Positions 7,874 through 17,762 of a stretch of 37,553 nucleotides of DNA are shown here, piece by piece. Source of the stretch: an uncultured Bacillota bacterium (GTDB lineage: Bacteria > Bacillota > Clostridia > Peptostreptococcales > Anaerovoracaceae); contig CASFAX010000003.1 of assembly GCA_949292945.1 (NCBI GenBank), forward strand, positions 1 to 37,553, written 5' to 3'. Position numbers and translations under genes: made by a program. Each line of letters begins with the position of its first letter. The first letter of the stretch is position 1. The notes under the pieces were generated by a model that saw only the letters and a program-made list of their open reading frames with translations, was not told the DNA's origin and did no database searches.

Positions 7874-8695
7874 ATGGATAACAGGCCTATAGGCTTTTTT
7901 GATTCGGGAGTCGGGGGTATCACCAGCATTCCGCATATTATGAGGCTCATGCCGGACGAGAGAATTATTTTTTTTGGAGACACGGCCAGAACTCCGTACG
8001 GTTCAAAGAGCGAGGATACCATAAGGCAGTTTGCCGCCCAGATAGGCGATTTTCTCGTATTAAAGGGCGTGAAAATGATAGTAATAGCCTGCAACACCGT
8101 AAGCGCAACGTGCCTTGAGATGCTCAGGGAAAGATTTCCTGACATTCCCGTAATAGGCGTCATCTCGCCTACGGCAAGGGAAGTCGCAAAGCTTTGTAAA
8201 GAAAATGACAGAATAGGAATACTTGCAACAAGGGCTACGGTAAGGTCGGGAGCTTATGAGAAAAAGATAAGGGAATTTGCTCCCGATTTAAAGCTTTTTT
8301 CAAAGGCGTGTCCTGCTTTCGTTCCTCTAATCGAAGAGGGGATAATAGATAACGAGATAATGGATCTTACCGTGAAGTACTACCTTGACGATTTTGTCAG
8401 AGAAAAGGGGATAAACACCCTGGTTCTGGGATGCACTCACTACCCTCTGATAGCGGAAAATATAAGAAGGCTTTATCCGGGTATCGAGATAATAAGTTCG
8501 TCAAAGGAAGTGGCGACGGCGGTTAAGATGGAGCTTGAGTCCATGGATATGCTGGCGGAAAGAGGCCTGAAGGAGGGCGCTGAAAACGTGTTTTACGCCA
8601 GCGACCTTTCGGAAAGCTTTGTGAACATGATAGAGCGGATACTTAAGGCCGATGCCGCAGACCTTGACATTCACTTTAAAAACCTCGACATATAA
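7874..8695 (+). CDS. murI: Glutamate racemase
   Basis: A 273-residue cytosolic enzyme that converts L-glutamate to the D-glutamate used in peptidoglycan stem peptides. The two catalytic cysteines are visible: C73 in ACNTVSAT and C187 in GCTHYP. The substrate loop FDSGVGG is at residues 9-15. All family landmarks and the length fit. AAGGGA precedes the ATG at a usual distance. It opens a long plus-strand run of housekeeping genes and is driven by the promoter at 7821-7849. Confidence 0.96.
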   Translation: MDNRPIGFFDSGVGGITSIPHIMRLMPDERIIFFGDTARTPYGSKSEDTIRQFAAQIGDFLVLKGVKMIVIACNTVSATCLEMLRERFPDIPVIGVISPTAREVAKLCKENDRIGILATRATVRSGAYEKKIREFAPDLKLFSKACPAFVPLIEEGIIDNEIMDLTVKYYLDDFVREKGINTLVLGCTHYPLIAENIRRLYPGIEIISSSKEVATAVKMELESMDMLAERGLKEGAENVFYASDLSESFVNMIERILKADAADLDIHFKNLDI

Positions 8696-8726
8696 TCTGA
8701 TATATAGAAGGAACGGACAGGAGATT

Positions 8727-9257
8727 ATGAACAGAGAAGAACTTTACGAAAAACTGGATATAGAAACCGGAGCGGATTTTCAGTACTTTGAGAACTTCGC
8801 AGACCTTGCTGAGACAGGGGAAGACATAGACGAAGATGCCCTTTACGGACTTTTTGACGAGATAGAAATGAAGACGTTTGCAGAGCTATGCGAAAGCTTC
8901 TTTTACGAAATGGAGGACAGCATCCCCGATGATCAGAACGATCTGGTGATGCTTACGGAAAACATAAAGAGATGTCTAGTCGGACTTTCCGAAGCTGTGG
9001 AAAGGGATGAGGAAAATGCCCTGGTTAAGCTCTGCGACGAGTTTGACAGGTTCAGAAGATGGTACAGCGCTGAGCCTGTGGCGGAGTATGAGGATACGGA
9101 AACGGGAAAATCCTTTTCCTGCACGGTGAGAGACGCTCTTACCAACGCCAGAATAGAGAGGATCGGAGGAGAGCGTTACCAGTACGACTTTACTAAGGCG
9201 CTGGACTATGTCATAGACGAATACGCTATGACATACGCTGATATGGCTGATGAATAG
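8727..9257 (+). CDS. Acidic hypothetical protein
   Basis: A 176-residue, strongly acidic, soluble protein with no signal peptide or membrane segment that I can see. It begins MNREELYEKLDIETGADFQY and has alternating helical, Glu/Asp-rich stretches. The open frame begins further upstream at 8652 inside murI, but AGGAG at 8719-8723 favours the ATG at 8727. It lies 31 bases after murI and overlaps the next gene by 8 bases, so it is co-expressed with both. I do not recognise a family or catalytic motif; a small adaptor or regulator is possible but unsupported. Confidence 0.8.
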   Translation: MNREELYEKLDIETGADFQYFENFADLAETGEDIDEDALYGLFDEIEMKTFAELCESFFYEMEDSIPDDQNDLVMLTENIKRCLVGLSEAVERDEENALVKLCDEFDRFRRWYSAEPVAEYEDTETGKSFSCTVRDALTNARIERIGGERYQYDFTKALDYVIDEYAMTYADMADE

Positions 9258-10341
9258 AAATAACGGTAAGAATCTGGGAGCTTTGAGGATAGCTTTCCTG
9301 TATCTTGGAGATGTAATCGGAGCAGGTTTTGCCTCGGGAAGGGAGACGTGGCAGTACTTTGGGATATTCGGCGGAAACGCCCTTTACGGAATAGCCATAG
9401 CCACCTTTCTGTTTGCGTCCATGGGACTTATGACGGCATACCTTGCGGAAAAGCTCGACACCGCCGACATGGGAAAGATAATCCTTCCCGTAAGGTCGGA
9501 GCTCGCGTCAGACATTCTAGGGAGAGTCGCCGCGTTTATAATATACATAGCCCTCATATCCATGTCGGCTGCGGGAGGATCCCTTCTCAACCAGCAGCTG
9601 GGCGTTCCTGTTCCCGTGGGAGGAGCCATTGTGGTGTTTCTGGTTATCGTAACAATGCTGGGGGATTTTGAGAGGGTGTCTGCCGTGTTTACGTATGTGA
9701 TTCCTGTCCTCTTTGTCGCAGTGGCAGGGGTGAGTCTGTACGTTGCCATAGCCTTCGAGGACACGGGAAATCCAATTACGACAAAGCCTGCGGCCATGGC
9801 TTCCGCCTGGTACGTATCGGGAGCCGTTTACGTCGCATACAACATAATCGGCACGGTGCCTATTAACGCAAAATCAGCTTTAAACGCTAAAAATAAGAGG
9901 AGCGCCATGACGGGAGTGGTGCTGGGAGGATGTGGCCTGGGACTTTTAGGCCTGGTGCTCACTTTGGCCCTGCAAAAGGATGCCTCTGTTGCAGATGCTC
10001 TGGATCTTCCTATGCTTGGGTTTGCGGATATGATTTCCCCTGTGGCGGGAGTGATATTTGCCGCAGTGCTTTTCGTATCCATCTATTCATCGGCGACGGG
10101 AACCTACTACGGGTTCTGCAGCAAGCTTAAAAATGACAGCAGGAAAAAACACAAGATAATATTCTTCGCGGTTCTCGGCTTTATACTGGGACTGGGAGGA
10201 TTCAGAAATATAGTGACCTATGTGTACCCGGTTATGGGTTACGTCGGAATTCTGGTCATAGTACTTACTGCCGTAAACTTTTTCAGGGTACTCATAGAAT
10301 CGAAGAGAGGAATATCGTTTAATGACGGAAAGAATAACTGA
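9250..10341 (+). CDS. YkvI-like membrane transporter
   Basis: A 363-residue integral membrane protein with about ten hydrophobic helices. The N-terminus, LGDVIGAGFASGRETWQYF, is characteristic of the YkvI group of the LeuT/APC-fold transporters. The unwound first helix with GAGFASGRE would form the substrate site. The substrate is not known for the group as far as I can recall, with amino acids or related compounds being plausible. Its ATG lies inside the end of the acidic hypothetical gene, an 8-base overlap, and its own end overlaps the MBL-fold gene by 20 bases, indicating tight translational coupling. Confidence 0.82.
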   Translation: MNRNNGKNLGALRIAFLYLGDVIGAGFASGRETWQYFGIFGGNALYGIAIATFLFASMGLMTAYLAEKLDTADMGKIILPVRSELASDILGRVAAFIIYIALISMSAAGGSLLNQQLGVPVPVGGAIVVFLVIVTMLGDFERVSAVFTYVIPVLFVAVAGVSLYVAIAFEDTGNPITTKPAAMASAWYVSGAVYVAYNIIGTVPINAKSALNAKNKRSAMTGVVLGGCGLGLLGLVLTLALQKDASVADALDLPMLGFADMISPVAGVIFAAVLFVSIYSSATGTYYGFCSKLKNDSRKKHKIIFFAVLGFILGLGGFRNIVTYVYPVMGYVGILVIVLTAVNFFRVLIESKRGISFNDGKNN

Positions 10342-11242
10342 CAGATTTTCAGATGAGGAGAGATTTTCATTCCCGGACTATATGGCGAGAGTTACTTCCG
10401 GAATCGGCGGAGAGTCTTTTCTCATATTCGGCGGGGAAAAGACGGCCCTTTACGACTGCGGAATGGCCTACGCCCAGTCGGGCCTCATAAGAAACATAGA
10501 AAAGGAGCTTTCGGAAAGAGGCTACGAGACATTGGATTACGTCCTTTTAAGCCACACCCATTACGACCATATCGGCGCCCTTCCTTACATTCTGAAAAGG
10601 TGGCCGTCTGTCAAAGTCTGCGGAGCGGAGAAAGCTCTTCAGGTATTTAAGAGCAAAGGCGCCGCAGCTACCATGGCAAGGCTGGGAGAAGCGGCAAAGG
10701 AAAGGTATGCGTCGTCTGAAGAGGAAAAGAGCTGCAAAATCATAGCGGACGGGCTAAGGTGCGATATAGTGATGCACGAGGGAGATGCTCTGGAGCTTGG
10801 CGACATGACAGTAAGAGCCTACGAGACAAAGGGTCACACGGACTGTTCACTTACGTACATGCTGGAGCCTGTCATGACCATGCTGGCATCCGAAAGCACG
10901 GGAGTTTTAAGAAGCGACGGCAAGATGTACACCGCAATTCTTAAAAGCTACGAACAGACCATGGAGTCTGCTGAAAAGTGCAAAGCCTTAAAGCCTGCTC
11001 TCATAATCGGAAACCACTTCGGAAAGGTGCCGGAGGACATAACGGAAAAGTATTTCGACCTGTATATGGAAGCGGCAAGGGAAGAGCACGACTTCATAGT
11101 GGACATGAAGGAAAGAGGCCTGAGTCACGAAGAGATGGTGAGAGAATACGAAAAGATATACTGGACGGTCGAAAGAGCCAAGTCTCAGCCGAAGGAAGCC
11201 TTCTACGAAAACGCAAACTGGATCATAAAAAACATGAAGTGA
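10322..11242 (+). CDS. MBL-fold metallo-hydrolase
   Basis: A 306-residue metallo-beta-lactamase-fold hydrolase. Metal ligands are visible in SHTHYDHIG (H78, H80, D82, H83), with further histidines at H172 in GHTDCS and H232 in GNHFG. The fold covers thioesterases, phosphodiesterases and lactonases; the substrate cannot be read from sequence. The C-terminal 60 residues form a helical extension rich in Glu and Lys, typical of the subgroup with a KERGLSHEEM-type tail. It starts within the transporter gene and so is probably translated with it. Confidence 0.88.
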   Translation: MTERITDRFSDEERFSFPDYMARVTSGIGGESFLIFGGEKTALYDCGMAYAQSGLIRNIEKELSERGYETLDYVLLSHTHYDHIGALPYILKRWPSVKVCGAEKALQVFKSKGAAATMARLGEAAKERYASSEEEKSCKIIADGLRCDIVMHEGDALELGDMTVRAYETKGHTDCSLTYMLEPVMTMLASESTGVLRSDGKMYTAILKSYEQTMESAEKCKALKPALIIGNHFGKVPEDITEKYFDLYMEAAREEHDFIVDMKERGLSHEEMVREYEKIYWTVERAKSQPKEAFYENANWIIKNMK

Positions 11243-11267
11243 CGAATAATCAGAGGTGAACAGAAAA

Positions 11268-12518
11268 ATGGTTAAAACCGTAAAACTTGATTCCGGCGTC
11301 AGACTGGTTATGGAGAAAATTGACTATGTTAGGTCTGTGGCCATAGGAATATGGGTAAAGGCCGGAGCCTGCGATGAAAGCAGGGACAATGCCGGCATAT
11401 CCCATTACATAGAGCACATGATGTTCAAGGGAACGACTAACAGGACGGCCAGAGAAATAGCCGCAGATATAGACAAAATCGGCGGACAGATTAACGCTTT
11501 TACCGGCAAGGAGGCTACCTGCTATTACGTTAAGAGCACCAGCGAGCATTACAGGGAATCGGCAGATGTGCTGGTTGATATGCTTACAAATACCCTTCTC
11601 GCCCCCTCCGATATGAAAAAGGAGAGGGATGTGATAAGGGAAGAGATAAAGATGAACGCGGACGATCCCGACGACCTTGCTCACGAAACGGTTACGTCTA
11701 TGGTTTTCAAAGGATCTCACCTTGGAAACAGCATTCTTGGAACATATACTAGCCTTGGCAGAATATCGCGCCCGGTGATGAAGAGCTATATAGAGAAGGA
11801 ATACACCAGAGACAGCATCGTAATTTCCGTAGCGGGATATTTTGATGAGAACGAAGTGATGGAATACTTTAACGACAAGCTGACGGTTTTGGCGGAGAAG
11901 AAAGTTCCTAAGAAGACCGAAATTCCACCTTACACGCCCGGATATAAGTGCATCACCAAGGACATAGAGCAGACTCACATCTGCATGGCCACCAAGGCCA
12001 TAAGCCTCTATGACGACAGGTATTACGCCCTTTCAATTCTGAGCAATATCATGGGCGGAAGCATGAGCAGCAGGCTTTTTCAGAACATAAGGGAGGAGAA
12101 AGGCCTCGCCTATTCGGTTTACTCCATGAACGGTCTTTTCAGCACCGACGGTTACTTTAACATCTACGCCGGGGTGAGCCACGATAAGATAGAAAAGGCT
12201 ATAGACGCCGTAAAGGAAGAGCTTGAAATCCTTGAAAAATCAGGAGTTACCCGTGAAGAACTGGATTCGTCCAGAGAACAGATGAAGGCGGGAAATATCT
12301 TTTCCATGGAGAACGTATCGGGCAGGATGTTCAAAAACGGTAAGAATACGCTTCTTCTAGGCAGGGTGTTTACTGAAGACGAAGTTATGGAAGGCTTTGA
12401 CAAAGTGAGTCTTGAGGATATAGACAGCGTAAAGGAACTGATATGCAGGCCTGAAAATTACTCTGCCGCAGTGGTTACGAAGCATAAGGTAGACGTAAGG
12501 AAAATGGTGAGAGGGTAG
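11268..12518 (+). CDS. M16 family zinc peptidase (YmxG/MPP-like)
   Basis: A 416-residue M16 peptidase related to the mitochondrial processing peptidase and Bacillus YmxG (MlpA). The inverted zinc motif HYIEH is at 46-50, followed about 75 residues later by the third ligand in REEIKMNADDPDD (E125/E126). The C-terminal half carries the usual non-catalytic domain, including GGSMSSRLFQNIREEKGLAYSVYS. A GTG at 11256 is in frame, but AGAGGTGA at 11252-11259 is well placed for the ATG at 11268, so I start there. It sits just upstream of dut, as in many Firmicutes. Likely role is degradation or trimming of peptides. Confidence 0.92.
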   Translation: MVKTVKLDSGVRLVMEKIDYVRSVAIGIWVKAGACDESRDNAGISHYIEHMMFKGTTNRTAREIAADIDKIGGQINAFTGKEATCYYVKSTSEHYRESADVLVDMLTNTLLAPSDMKKERDVIREEIKMNADDPDDLAHETVTSMVFKGSHLGNSILGTYTSLGRISRPVMKSYIEKEYTRDSIVISVAGYFDENEVMEYFNDKLTVLAEKKVPKKTEIPPYTPGYKCITKDIEQTHICMATKAISLYDDRYYALSILSNIMGGSMSSRLFQNIREEKGLAYSVYSMNGLFSTDGYFNIYAGVSHDKIEKAIDAVKEELEILEKSGVTREELDSSREQMKAGNIFSMENVSGRMFKNGKNTLLLGRVFTEDEVMEGFDKVSLEDIDSVKELICRPENYSAAVVTKHKVDVRKMVRG

Positions 12519-12521
12519 GAT

Positions 12522-12950
12522 ATGATTCTGAAGGTGAAATCTCTGGGCGGGAAAGTTCCTGTCTATGCGACGGAAGGCTCTGCCGGAATGGACATTTCAG
12601 CATCTCTTTCCGAACCTGTCACCATTATGCCGGGAAAGAGAGCGCTGATTCCTTCAGGAATAGCCATAGAGCTTCCGGAAGGATATGAAGCCCAGATAAG
12701 GGCAAGGAGCGGACTTGCGGTAAAGAAGGGCATTGGCCTTGTAAACGGAGTCGGAACCATAGATTCTGATTACCGTGGAGAGATAAAGGTTCCCGTGATA
12801 AACTGGGGTGACGAGCCGTTTACAGTTTGCGACGGGGACAGGATAGCCCAGATGGTGATAGCAAAGTACGAAAGAGTCGAAACGGAAGTTGTAATGGAGC
12901 TTTCAGGTACCGAAAGAGGAGAGGGAGGCTTCGGACACACGGGAGTGTAA
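12522..12950 (+). CDS. dut: Deoxyuridine 5'-triphosphate nucleotidohydrolase
   Basis: A 142-residue trimeric dUTPase, which hydrolyses dUTP to dUMP and keeps uracil out of DNA while supplying thymidylate synthesis. All five family motifs are in order: AGMDI (21-25), RSGLA (62-66), [10 protein letters not shown] (78-87), GDRIAQMV (105-112) and [10 protein letters not shown] (132-141). It starts 3 bases after the M16 peptidase and is followed immediately by the dGTPase-like gene, giving a nucleotide-pool pair next to primase. Confidence 0.96.
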   Translation: MILKVKSLGGKVPVYATEGSAGMDISASLSEPVTIMPGKRALIPSGIAIELPEGYEAQIRARSGLAVKKGIGLVNGVGTIDSDYRGEIKVPVINWGDEPFTVCDGDRIAQMVIAKYERVETEVVMELSGTERGEGGFGHTGV

Positions 12951-12951
12951 G

Positions 12952-13947
12952 ATGCTTTACAGAGAAGATCTTGAAAAAAGGGAATATGACATTTTGTCGG
13001 AAAAAGCCGTCAAAGCTGCTGAGAGCAAAGGAAGAGCAGTATTTGAGGAAAAGTGCAGGTACAGAACCGATTTTCAGAGGGACAGGGACAGGATAATACA
13101 TTCAAAGTCCTTCAGGCGGCTCATGCACAAAACTCAGGTTTTCCTCGCTCCGGAAGGAGACCACTACAGAACTAGACTGACTCACACATTGGAGGTGACC
13201 CAGGTGGCGAGAACCATCGCCAGAACTCTGGGCCTCAACGAAGATCTGACAGAGGCCATTGCCCTGGGCCACGACCTGGGACATACGCCTTTCGGCCACA
13301 GCGGTGAGTACATACTTGACAGGATACACCCGGGAGGATTCAGGCACAACGAGCAAAGCCTGAGAGTTGCGGATTATCTTGAAAGCACGCCATCACGGAC
13401 GGGCATGAATCTTACATACGAGGTGAGAGACGGCATACTCAATCATTCGGGAAAGCTTCCCGCTTCCACTCTGGAAGGCCAGATCGTAAAGATAAGCGAC
13501 CGCATCGCCTATATAAACCACGACATAGACGATGCCTTAAGGAGCGGAGTCATAACCCAGGACGACCTGCCGGAAGGGCCCCTTAAAGTTTTCGGCTACG
13601 GCCACAGGGAGAGGATAGATTCCATGGTGACAAGCGTCGTCACCTACAGCGACGGCCGTGATGAGATTTCCATGGACGACGAGCATAAGGAGGCTCTCTT
13701 AGAGCTCAGGAGCTTCATGTTCGAGAACGTGTATCACAGTCCCCGGGTAAAGAAGGAAGAAGACCTTGCAAAGGTTGAAACGGTGATAACGTCCCTTTAC
13801 GAATATTACAATCTTCACCCGGAGGAAATGCCGGAGGATTATACCAGGCTTCTGGAAAAGGATCCGGTTCCCGTCGCAGTAAAGGATTACGTCGCCGGTA
13901 TGACGGACAGATACGCTATAAATCTCTACGAGAAAATTTTTCATTAA
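12952..13947 (+). CDS. dgt: Deoxyguanosinetriphosphate triphosphohydrolase-like HD protein
   Basis: A 331-residue HD-domain protein. The metal site is seen as H78 in RLTHTLEV, H107-D108 in GHDLGHTPFGH and the later NHDIDDA aspartate. The N-terminal RDRDRIIHSKSFRRLMHKTQVF is typical of the dGTPase-like family that removes triphosphate from dNTPs. The order dgt-dnaG-rpoD is common in Firmicutes and links nucleotide pool control to replication. It begins one base after dut. The precise nucleotide preference cannot be told from sequence. Confidence 0.92.
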   Translation: MLYREDLEKREYDILSEKAVKAAESKGRAVFEEKCRYRTDFQRDRDRIIHSKSFRRLMHKTQVFLAPEGDHYRTRLTHTLEVTQVARTIARTLGLNEDLTEAIALGHDLGHTPFGHSGEYILDRIHPGGFRHNEQSLRVADYLESTPSRTGMNLTYEVRDGILNHSGKLPASTLEGQIVKISDRIAYINHDIDDALRSGVITQDDLPEGPLKVFGYGHRERIDSMVTSVVTYSDGRDEISMDDEHKEALLELRSFMFENVYHSPRVKKEEDLAKVETVITSLYEYYNLHPEEMPEDYTRLLEKDPVPVAVKDYVAGMTDRYAINLYEKIFH

Positions 13948-14007
13948 AAAAAGGAAAGTGACATTTCGCGTCGAAAAAGTAACTGTACAGGAAGACAGGA
14001 GCGCGGT

Positions 14008-15780
14008 ATGTCATTTTTCTATTCTAAGGATTCAATAGAAGATCTTAAGGAACGGGTGAATATAGTGGACGTTGTGGGCCGGGTCGTGCCCCTTAAGCGG
14101 TCCGGAAGCAACTATAAGGGAATATGCCCGTTTCACAACGAAAAGACGCCGTCCTTTGTCGTTTCCGAGCAGAAGCAGATTTTCACATGCTTCGGATGCG
14201 GAGCGACGGGAAACGTCTTCGAATTCATGAAGCGCTACTATAACCTGGAATACATAGAAGCGGTGGAAAAGCTGGCCGATGAATACGGAATAACTCTGGA
14301 AAAGAGAAACAGGGACGACAGAAGAGACAGGTATTACGAGGTGAACCGTCTTGCTGCCGCCTTCTTTTACAGAGCGTTTACCGAGAAAGCCAATCGGGGC
14401 TACTCCTACATGAAGCGAAGAGGCATTGCGCCTCCGGTGCTTAAGAAATTCGGCATAGGATACGCTGATCCCGAATGGACCTCTTTGGTGGACTACATGA
14501 ACTCTCAGGGTGTGGATAACAAGATGCTCATAGAGCTGGGACTTGCAGCCGAGAGCAAGGGAAGAGTCTATGACAAGTTCAGAAACCGGGTAATGTTTCC
14601 GATTATAAACACTTCGGGAAAGGTCATAGGCTTTGGAGGACGTGCTCTTTCAGATGAAGATAATCCCAAGTACCTTAACTCCCCCGAAAACATAGTGTTT
14701 AAGAAGAAGAACAACCTCTACGGTCTGAACATTTCCCGCCAGAGTGTGGGAAAGGAAGGATTTATAATTCTGGTGGAGGGGTATATGGATGTTATAGCCC
14801 TTTATCAGAGCGGAGTGCATAACGTTGCAGCTTCACTGGGCACGGCCCTGACGGAAAATCAGGCTGCTCTCATAAAGAGGTACACGGATAACGTGGTGCT
14901 CTCCTACGATGCCGATTCCGCCGGAAGAAACGCTGCCCTTAGGGGAATGGATATTCTCAAGAACGCCGGATGCAAGGTAAGGGTGCTTCACGTAAGCGAC
15001 GGGAAGGATCCCGACGAGTTCGTAAAGAAAAACGGCCGGGAAGCTTTCATGAAGCTTATAGATAACGCTCTCCCATACGGAGATTACAAGCTGGACGCTG
15101 CAAAGTCAGGACTGGATCTATCTTCCAATGAAGGAAGGATAGACTACATAAAGCGGGCGGCGGAGATAATATCTTCCATGAGTCCGGTGGAAAGGGATAT
15201 ATATATCGCAAAGGCTGCAAAGGAAGCGGGAGTTTCTGAAAGCGCTGTGAGAATGGAAGTCTCTCCTGAATACGCCGGAAGCGTACACGGGGAAGCGCTG
15301 CGCGGCGGCAGCGGAGGAAGAGGCGCTGAAAAATCCCCGGGCGACGAAGAGATAATAGCCGGAAGGGACAGGGACCTTCTGATTCTTGCGATGAGAAGGG
15401 AGCACTATATAGATACCATTTCCACCATGACGGAAATATTCAGCCAGGAATCTTCGGCGAGAATATTTAACGTTATAGAGAAGGATTACCGTGAAAACGG
15501 AGCTCTCGATGAAAATCGGGTGATGGACGCTCTTACGGACAGCGACAGGATGCTTCTTAAGGAAGCCTGCGACAGTACGCCATTTTACGAGGACGAGGAA
15601 AAGGTTTTCCGGGACTGTATGAGAGACTGGAAGCTTTCGTGCCTCACTGAGGAAGAAGAAAAGATAATAACCATGCTGTCTCTTGCCGACGAGACAGGGG
15701 ATGACCGTAAGCTTAAGACTTTGATGGAAAGGCTTAAGATAATACAGATGGATATACAGGCAGAAAGGAATTTAGGGTAA
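14008..15780 (+). CDS. dnaG: DNA primase
   Basis: A 590-residue primase that lays RNA primers at the replication fork. It has the CHC2 zinc-binding domain with ligands C40, H43, C61 and C64, the catalytic core with the TOPRIM motif EGYMD (257-261) and DAD (301-303), and a C-terminal helical helicase-binding part from about residue 440. The linker around 425-445 is glycine-rich ([10 protein letters not shown]). The ATG at 14008 follows ACAGGAG. It is preceded by 60 non-coding bases and followed 4 bases later by rpoD, the classical macromolecular-synthesis arrangement. Confidence 0.97.
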   Translation: MSFFYSKDSIEDLKERVNIVDVVGRVVPLKRSGSNYKGICPFHNEKTPSFVVSEQKQIFTCFGCGATGNVFEFMKRYYNLEYIEAVEKLADEYGITLEKRNRDDRRDRYYEVNRLAAAFFYRAFTEKANRGYSYMKRRGIAPPVLKKFGIGYADPEWTSLVDYMNSQGVDNKMLIELGLAAESKGRVYDKFRNRVMFPIINTSGKVIGFGGRALSDEDNPKYLNSPENIVFKKKNNLYGLNISRQSVGKEGFIILVEGYMDVIALYQSGVHNVAASLGTALTENQAALIKRYTDNVVLSYDADSAGRNAALRGMDILKNAGCKVRVLHVSDGKDPDEFVKKNGREAFMKLIDNALPYGDYKLDAAKSGLDLSSNEGRIDYIKRAAEIISSMSPVERDIYIAKAAKEAGVSESAVRMEVSPEYAGSVHGEALRGGSGGRGAEKSPGDEEIIAGRDRDLLILAMRREHYIDTISTMTEIFSQESSARIFNVIEKDYRENGALDENRVMDALTDSDRMLLKEACDSTPFYEDEEKVFRDCMRDWKLSCLTEEEEKIITMLSLADETGDDRKLKTLMERLKIIQMDIQAERNLG

Positions 15781-15784
15781 AAGT

Positions 15785-16978
15785 ATGACTGGTGATGAAA
15801 AGAAAGCCGAGGTAAGTCTTGCCGAAGAGCTGGCTGGACTGCCGCCGGAACAGATGAAAGAGGAGATCATAAAGAGGCTGGAGGCCAAGGCAGGCGAAAA
15901 GGGTAACGCGCTGACATACGCGGATATGAGCGAATGCCTGGATTCTCTGGATCTTGACAAAAACGTCATGGACGATATCTACGATACGCTCATGTCAAAG
16001 GACATCAACATCGACGGGGAGACGGAGCCGGAAGATTTTACCCTGATTCTCGATAACGACGACGATGTTGAAACCGACTCCGATGACGACGGAATCGTGG
16101 TGGACGAAAACGGCGAGATAGATATCGACGCGACCCTGCCTAAGGGTATAGCCGTGGACGATCCTGTCCGCATGTATCTGAAGGAAATAGGAAAAGTTCC
16201 ACTGCTCTCCGCCGAAGAAGAGATAGAGCTTGCAAAGAGAATGGAAAACGGCGACGAAGAGGCTAAAAAGCGTCTCTGTGAAGCGAACCTGAGGCTTGTG
16301 GTCAGCATAGCAAAGAGATACGTGGGAAGGGGAATGCTGTTTCTCGACCTGATTCAGGAAGGAAATCTGGGCCTCATAAAGGCTGTGGACAAGTTCGACT
16401 ACCGCAAAGGGTATAAATTCTCCACTTACGCAACATGGTGGATAAGACAGGCCATAACCAGATCCATAGCAGACCAGGCGAGAACCATAAGAATACCTGT
16501 TCACATGGTGGAGACCATCAACAAGCTCATCCGCGTATCCCGTCAGCTCCTTCAGACTTACGGCAGAGAGCCGACTCCTGATGAAATCGCAAAGGAAATG
16601 GGAATATCCGTGGAAAAGGTAAGGGAAATACAGAAGATAGCCCAGGAACCTGTATCTCTGGAAACTCCTATAGGCGAGGAAGAGGACAGCCATCTGGGTG
16701 ACTTCATTCCCGATGACGACGTTCCGGCTCCGGCAGAGGCTGCGGCATTTTCCATGCTGAAAGAGCAGCTGGTGGAGGTTTTGAACACTTTGACGGAGAG
16801 AGAGCAGAAAGTCCTGAAGCTGAGATTCGGCCTTGAGGACGGACGTTCCAGAACTCTGGAGGAAGTAGGCAAGGAGTTTGACGTTACGAGAGAGAGAATA
16901 CGTCAGATAGAGGCAAAAGCTCTCAGGAAACTCCGCCATCCGAGCAGGAGCAAAAAATTAAAGGATTATCTCGAATAG
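15785..16978 (+). CDS. rpoD: Primary RNA polymerase sigma factor (sigma-A/sigma-70)
   Basis: A 397-residue group 1 sigma factor that directs RNA polymerase to housekeeping promoters. A short region 1.1 is followed by a very acidic stretch (about residues 80-120). Region 1.2 begins at [17 protein letters not shown], region 2 includes [20 protein letters not shown], and region 4.2 has the helix-turn-helix [16 protein letters not shown] to [16 protein letters not shown]. The TTGACA/TATAAT-like promoters elsewhere in the window fit recognition by this factor. It follows dnaG by 4 bases. Confidence 0.97.
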   Translation: MTGDEKKAEVSLAEELAGLPPEQMKEEIIKRLEAKAGEKGNALTYADMSECLDSLDLDKNVMDDIYDTLMSKDINIDGETEPEDFTLILDNDDDVETDSDDDGIVVDENGEIDIDATLPKGIAVDDPVRMYLKEIGKVPLLSAEEEIELAKRMENGDEEAKKRLCEANLRLVVSIAKRYVGRGMLFLDLIQEGNLGLIKAVDKFDYRKGYKFSTYATWWIRQAITRSIADQARTIRIPVHMVETINKLIRVSRQLLQTYGREPTPDEIAKEMGISVEKVREIQKIAQEPVSLETPIGEEEDSHLGDFIPDDDVPAPAEAAAFSMLKEQLVEVLNTLTEREQKVLKLRFGLEDGRSRTLEEVGKEFDVTRERIRQIEAKALRKLRHPSRSKKLKDYLE

Positions 16979-16997
16979 GAAAGGAGACCCGCATAAG

Positions 16998-17735
16998 GTG
17001 ATTAAGTTGAGCGAGCGGCTTACAGCCATTGCAGGTTTCGTCGAAAAAGGGGAAACCGTGGCGGACGTAGGAACAGACCACGGTTTTCTGCCTTTATACC
17101 TGCTGGAAAAGGGAATTTCAACCTTTGTCGTAATGACAGATGTAAGCAGAGGCTCTCTTGAAAAGGCCAGGCAGAGCTGCAAAGATGCCTTTGGTGATGA
17201 ATTTGACGCGCGCCTTGGAAGAGACTTTGACCTGAGACTTGGAGACGGCCTCGTGCCTTTAAGACCGGGAGAAATCTACACCGTTATCATGGCTGGAATG
17301 GGCGGCCTTCTCATGTCTGAGATAATGGGATTTGACCCTGACAAAACCTGCGCCTTCGGGAAGTTCGTGCTTCAGCCGAGAAACAATGCAGGAAAGCTGA
17401 GAAAGTGGCTGGACATTTCCGGATATGAAATCTCAGGGGAAACTCTTGTCAGGGAAAGAGGCAGGATATGTGAGATAATATCAGCAGTACCTGCGGACCC
17501 TGAAAAAGCGGGGAATACGGAACTTATGGCTTATGACCTTGACGATGATGTGACATTCGAATATCCGTTGCGCCTGGTGGAGTCTCCCAATCCGCTTACA
17601 GAGGAGTATCTCCTTCAGCATCTGGAAAAGGAAAAGGTCATAAAGTCCAGGATTATGAAGGGAAAGGACAGGACAAAGCTTGCAGTTACGGAAGAGCGGA
17701 TAGGAAGGCTCGAAAGCCTTCTAGAGAAGCTTTAA
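16998..17735 (+). CDS. trmK: tRNA (adenine(22)-N(1))-methyltransferase TrmK
   Basis: A 245-residue SAM-dependent methyltransferase that methylates N1 of A22 in tRNA. The SAM-binding DVGTDHGFLPLYL begins at residue 23, followed by VIMAGMGGLLMSEI and LQPRNNAGKLRKWL, all characteristic of TrmK/YqfN. A C-terminal helical pair of about 40 residues fits the coiled-coil end of the family. The start is GTG at 16998 with AAGGAGA 10 bases upstream; a TTG nine bases later is an alternative. The rpoD-trmK-nif3 order is conserved in Firmicutes. Confidence 0.94.
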   Translation: MIKLSERLTAIAGFVEKGETVADVGTDHGFLPLYLLEKGISTFVVMTDVSRGSLEKARQSCKDAFGDEFDARLGRDFDLRLGDGLVPLRPGEIYTVIMAGMGGLLMSEIMGFDPDKTCAFGKFVLQPRNNAGKLRKWLDISGYEISGETLVRERGRICEIISAVPADPEKAGNTELMAYDLDDDVTFEYPLRLVESPNPLTEEYLLQHLEKEKVIKSRIMKGKDRTKLAVTEERIGRLESLLEKL

Positions 17736-17762
17736 CCGGATGAAAAAAACGAAGGAATAAAG

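Noticed and set aside
15995..16939. 314-codon minus-strand ORF
   Set aside because: It is a shadow of rpoD, whose conserved sigma regions are read on the plus strand.
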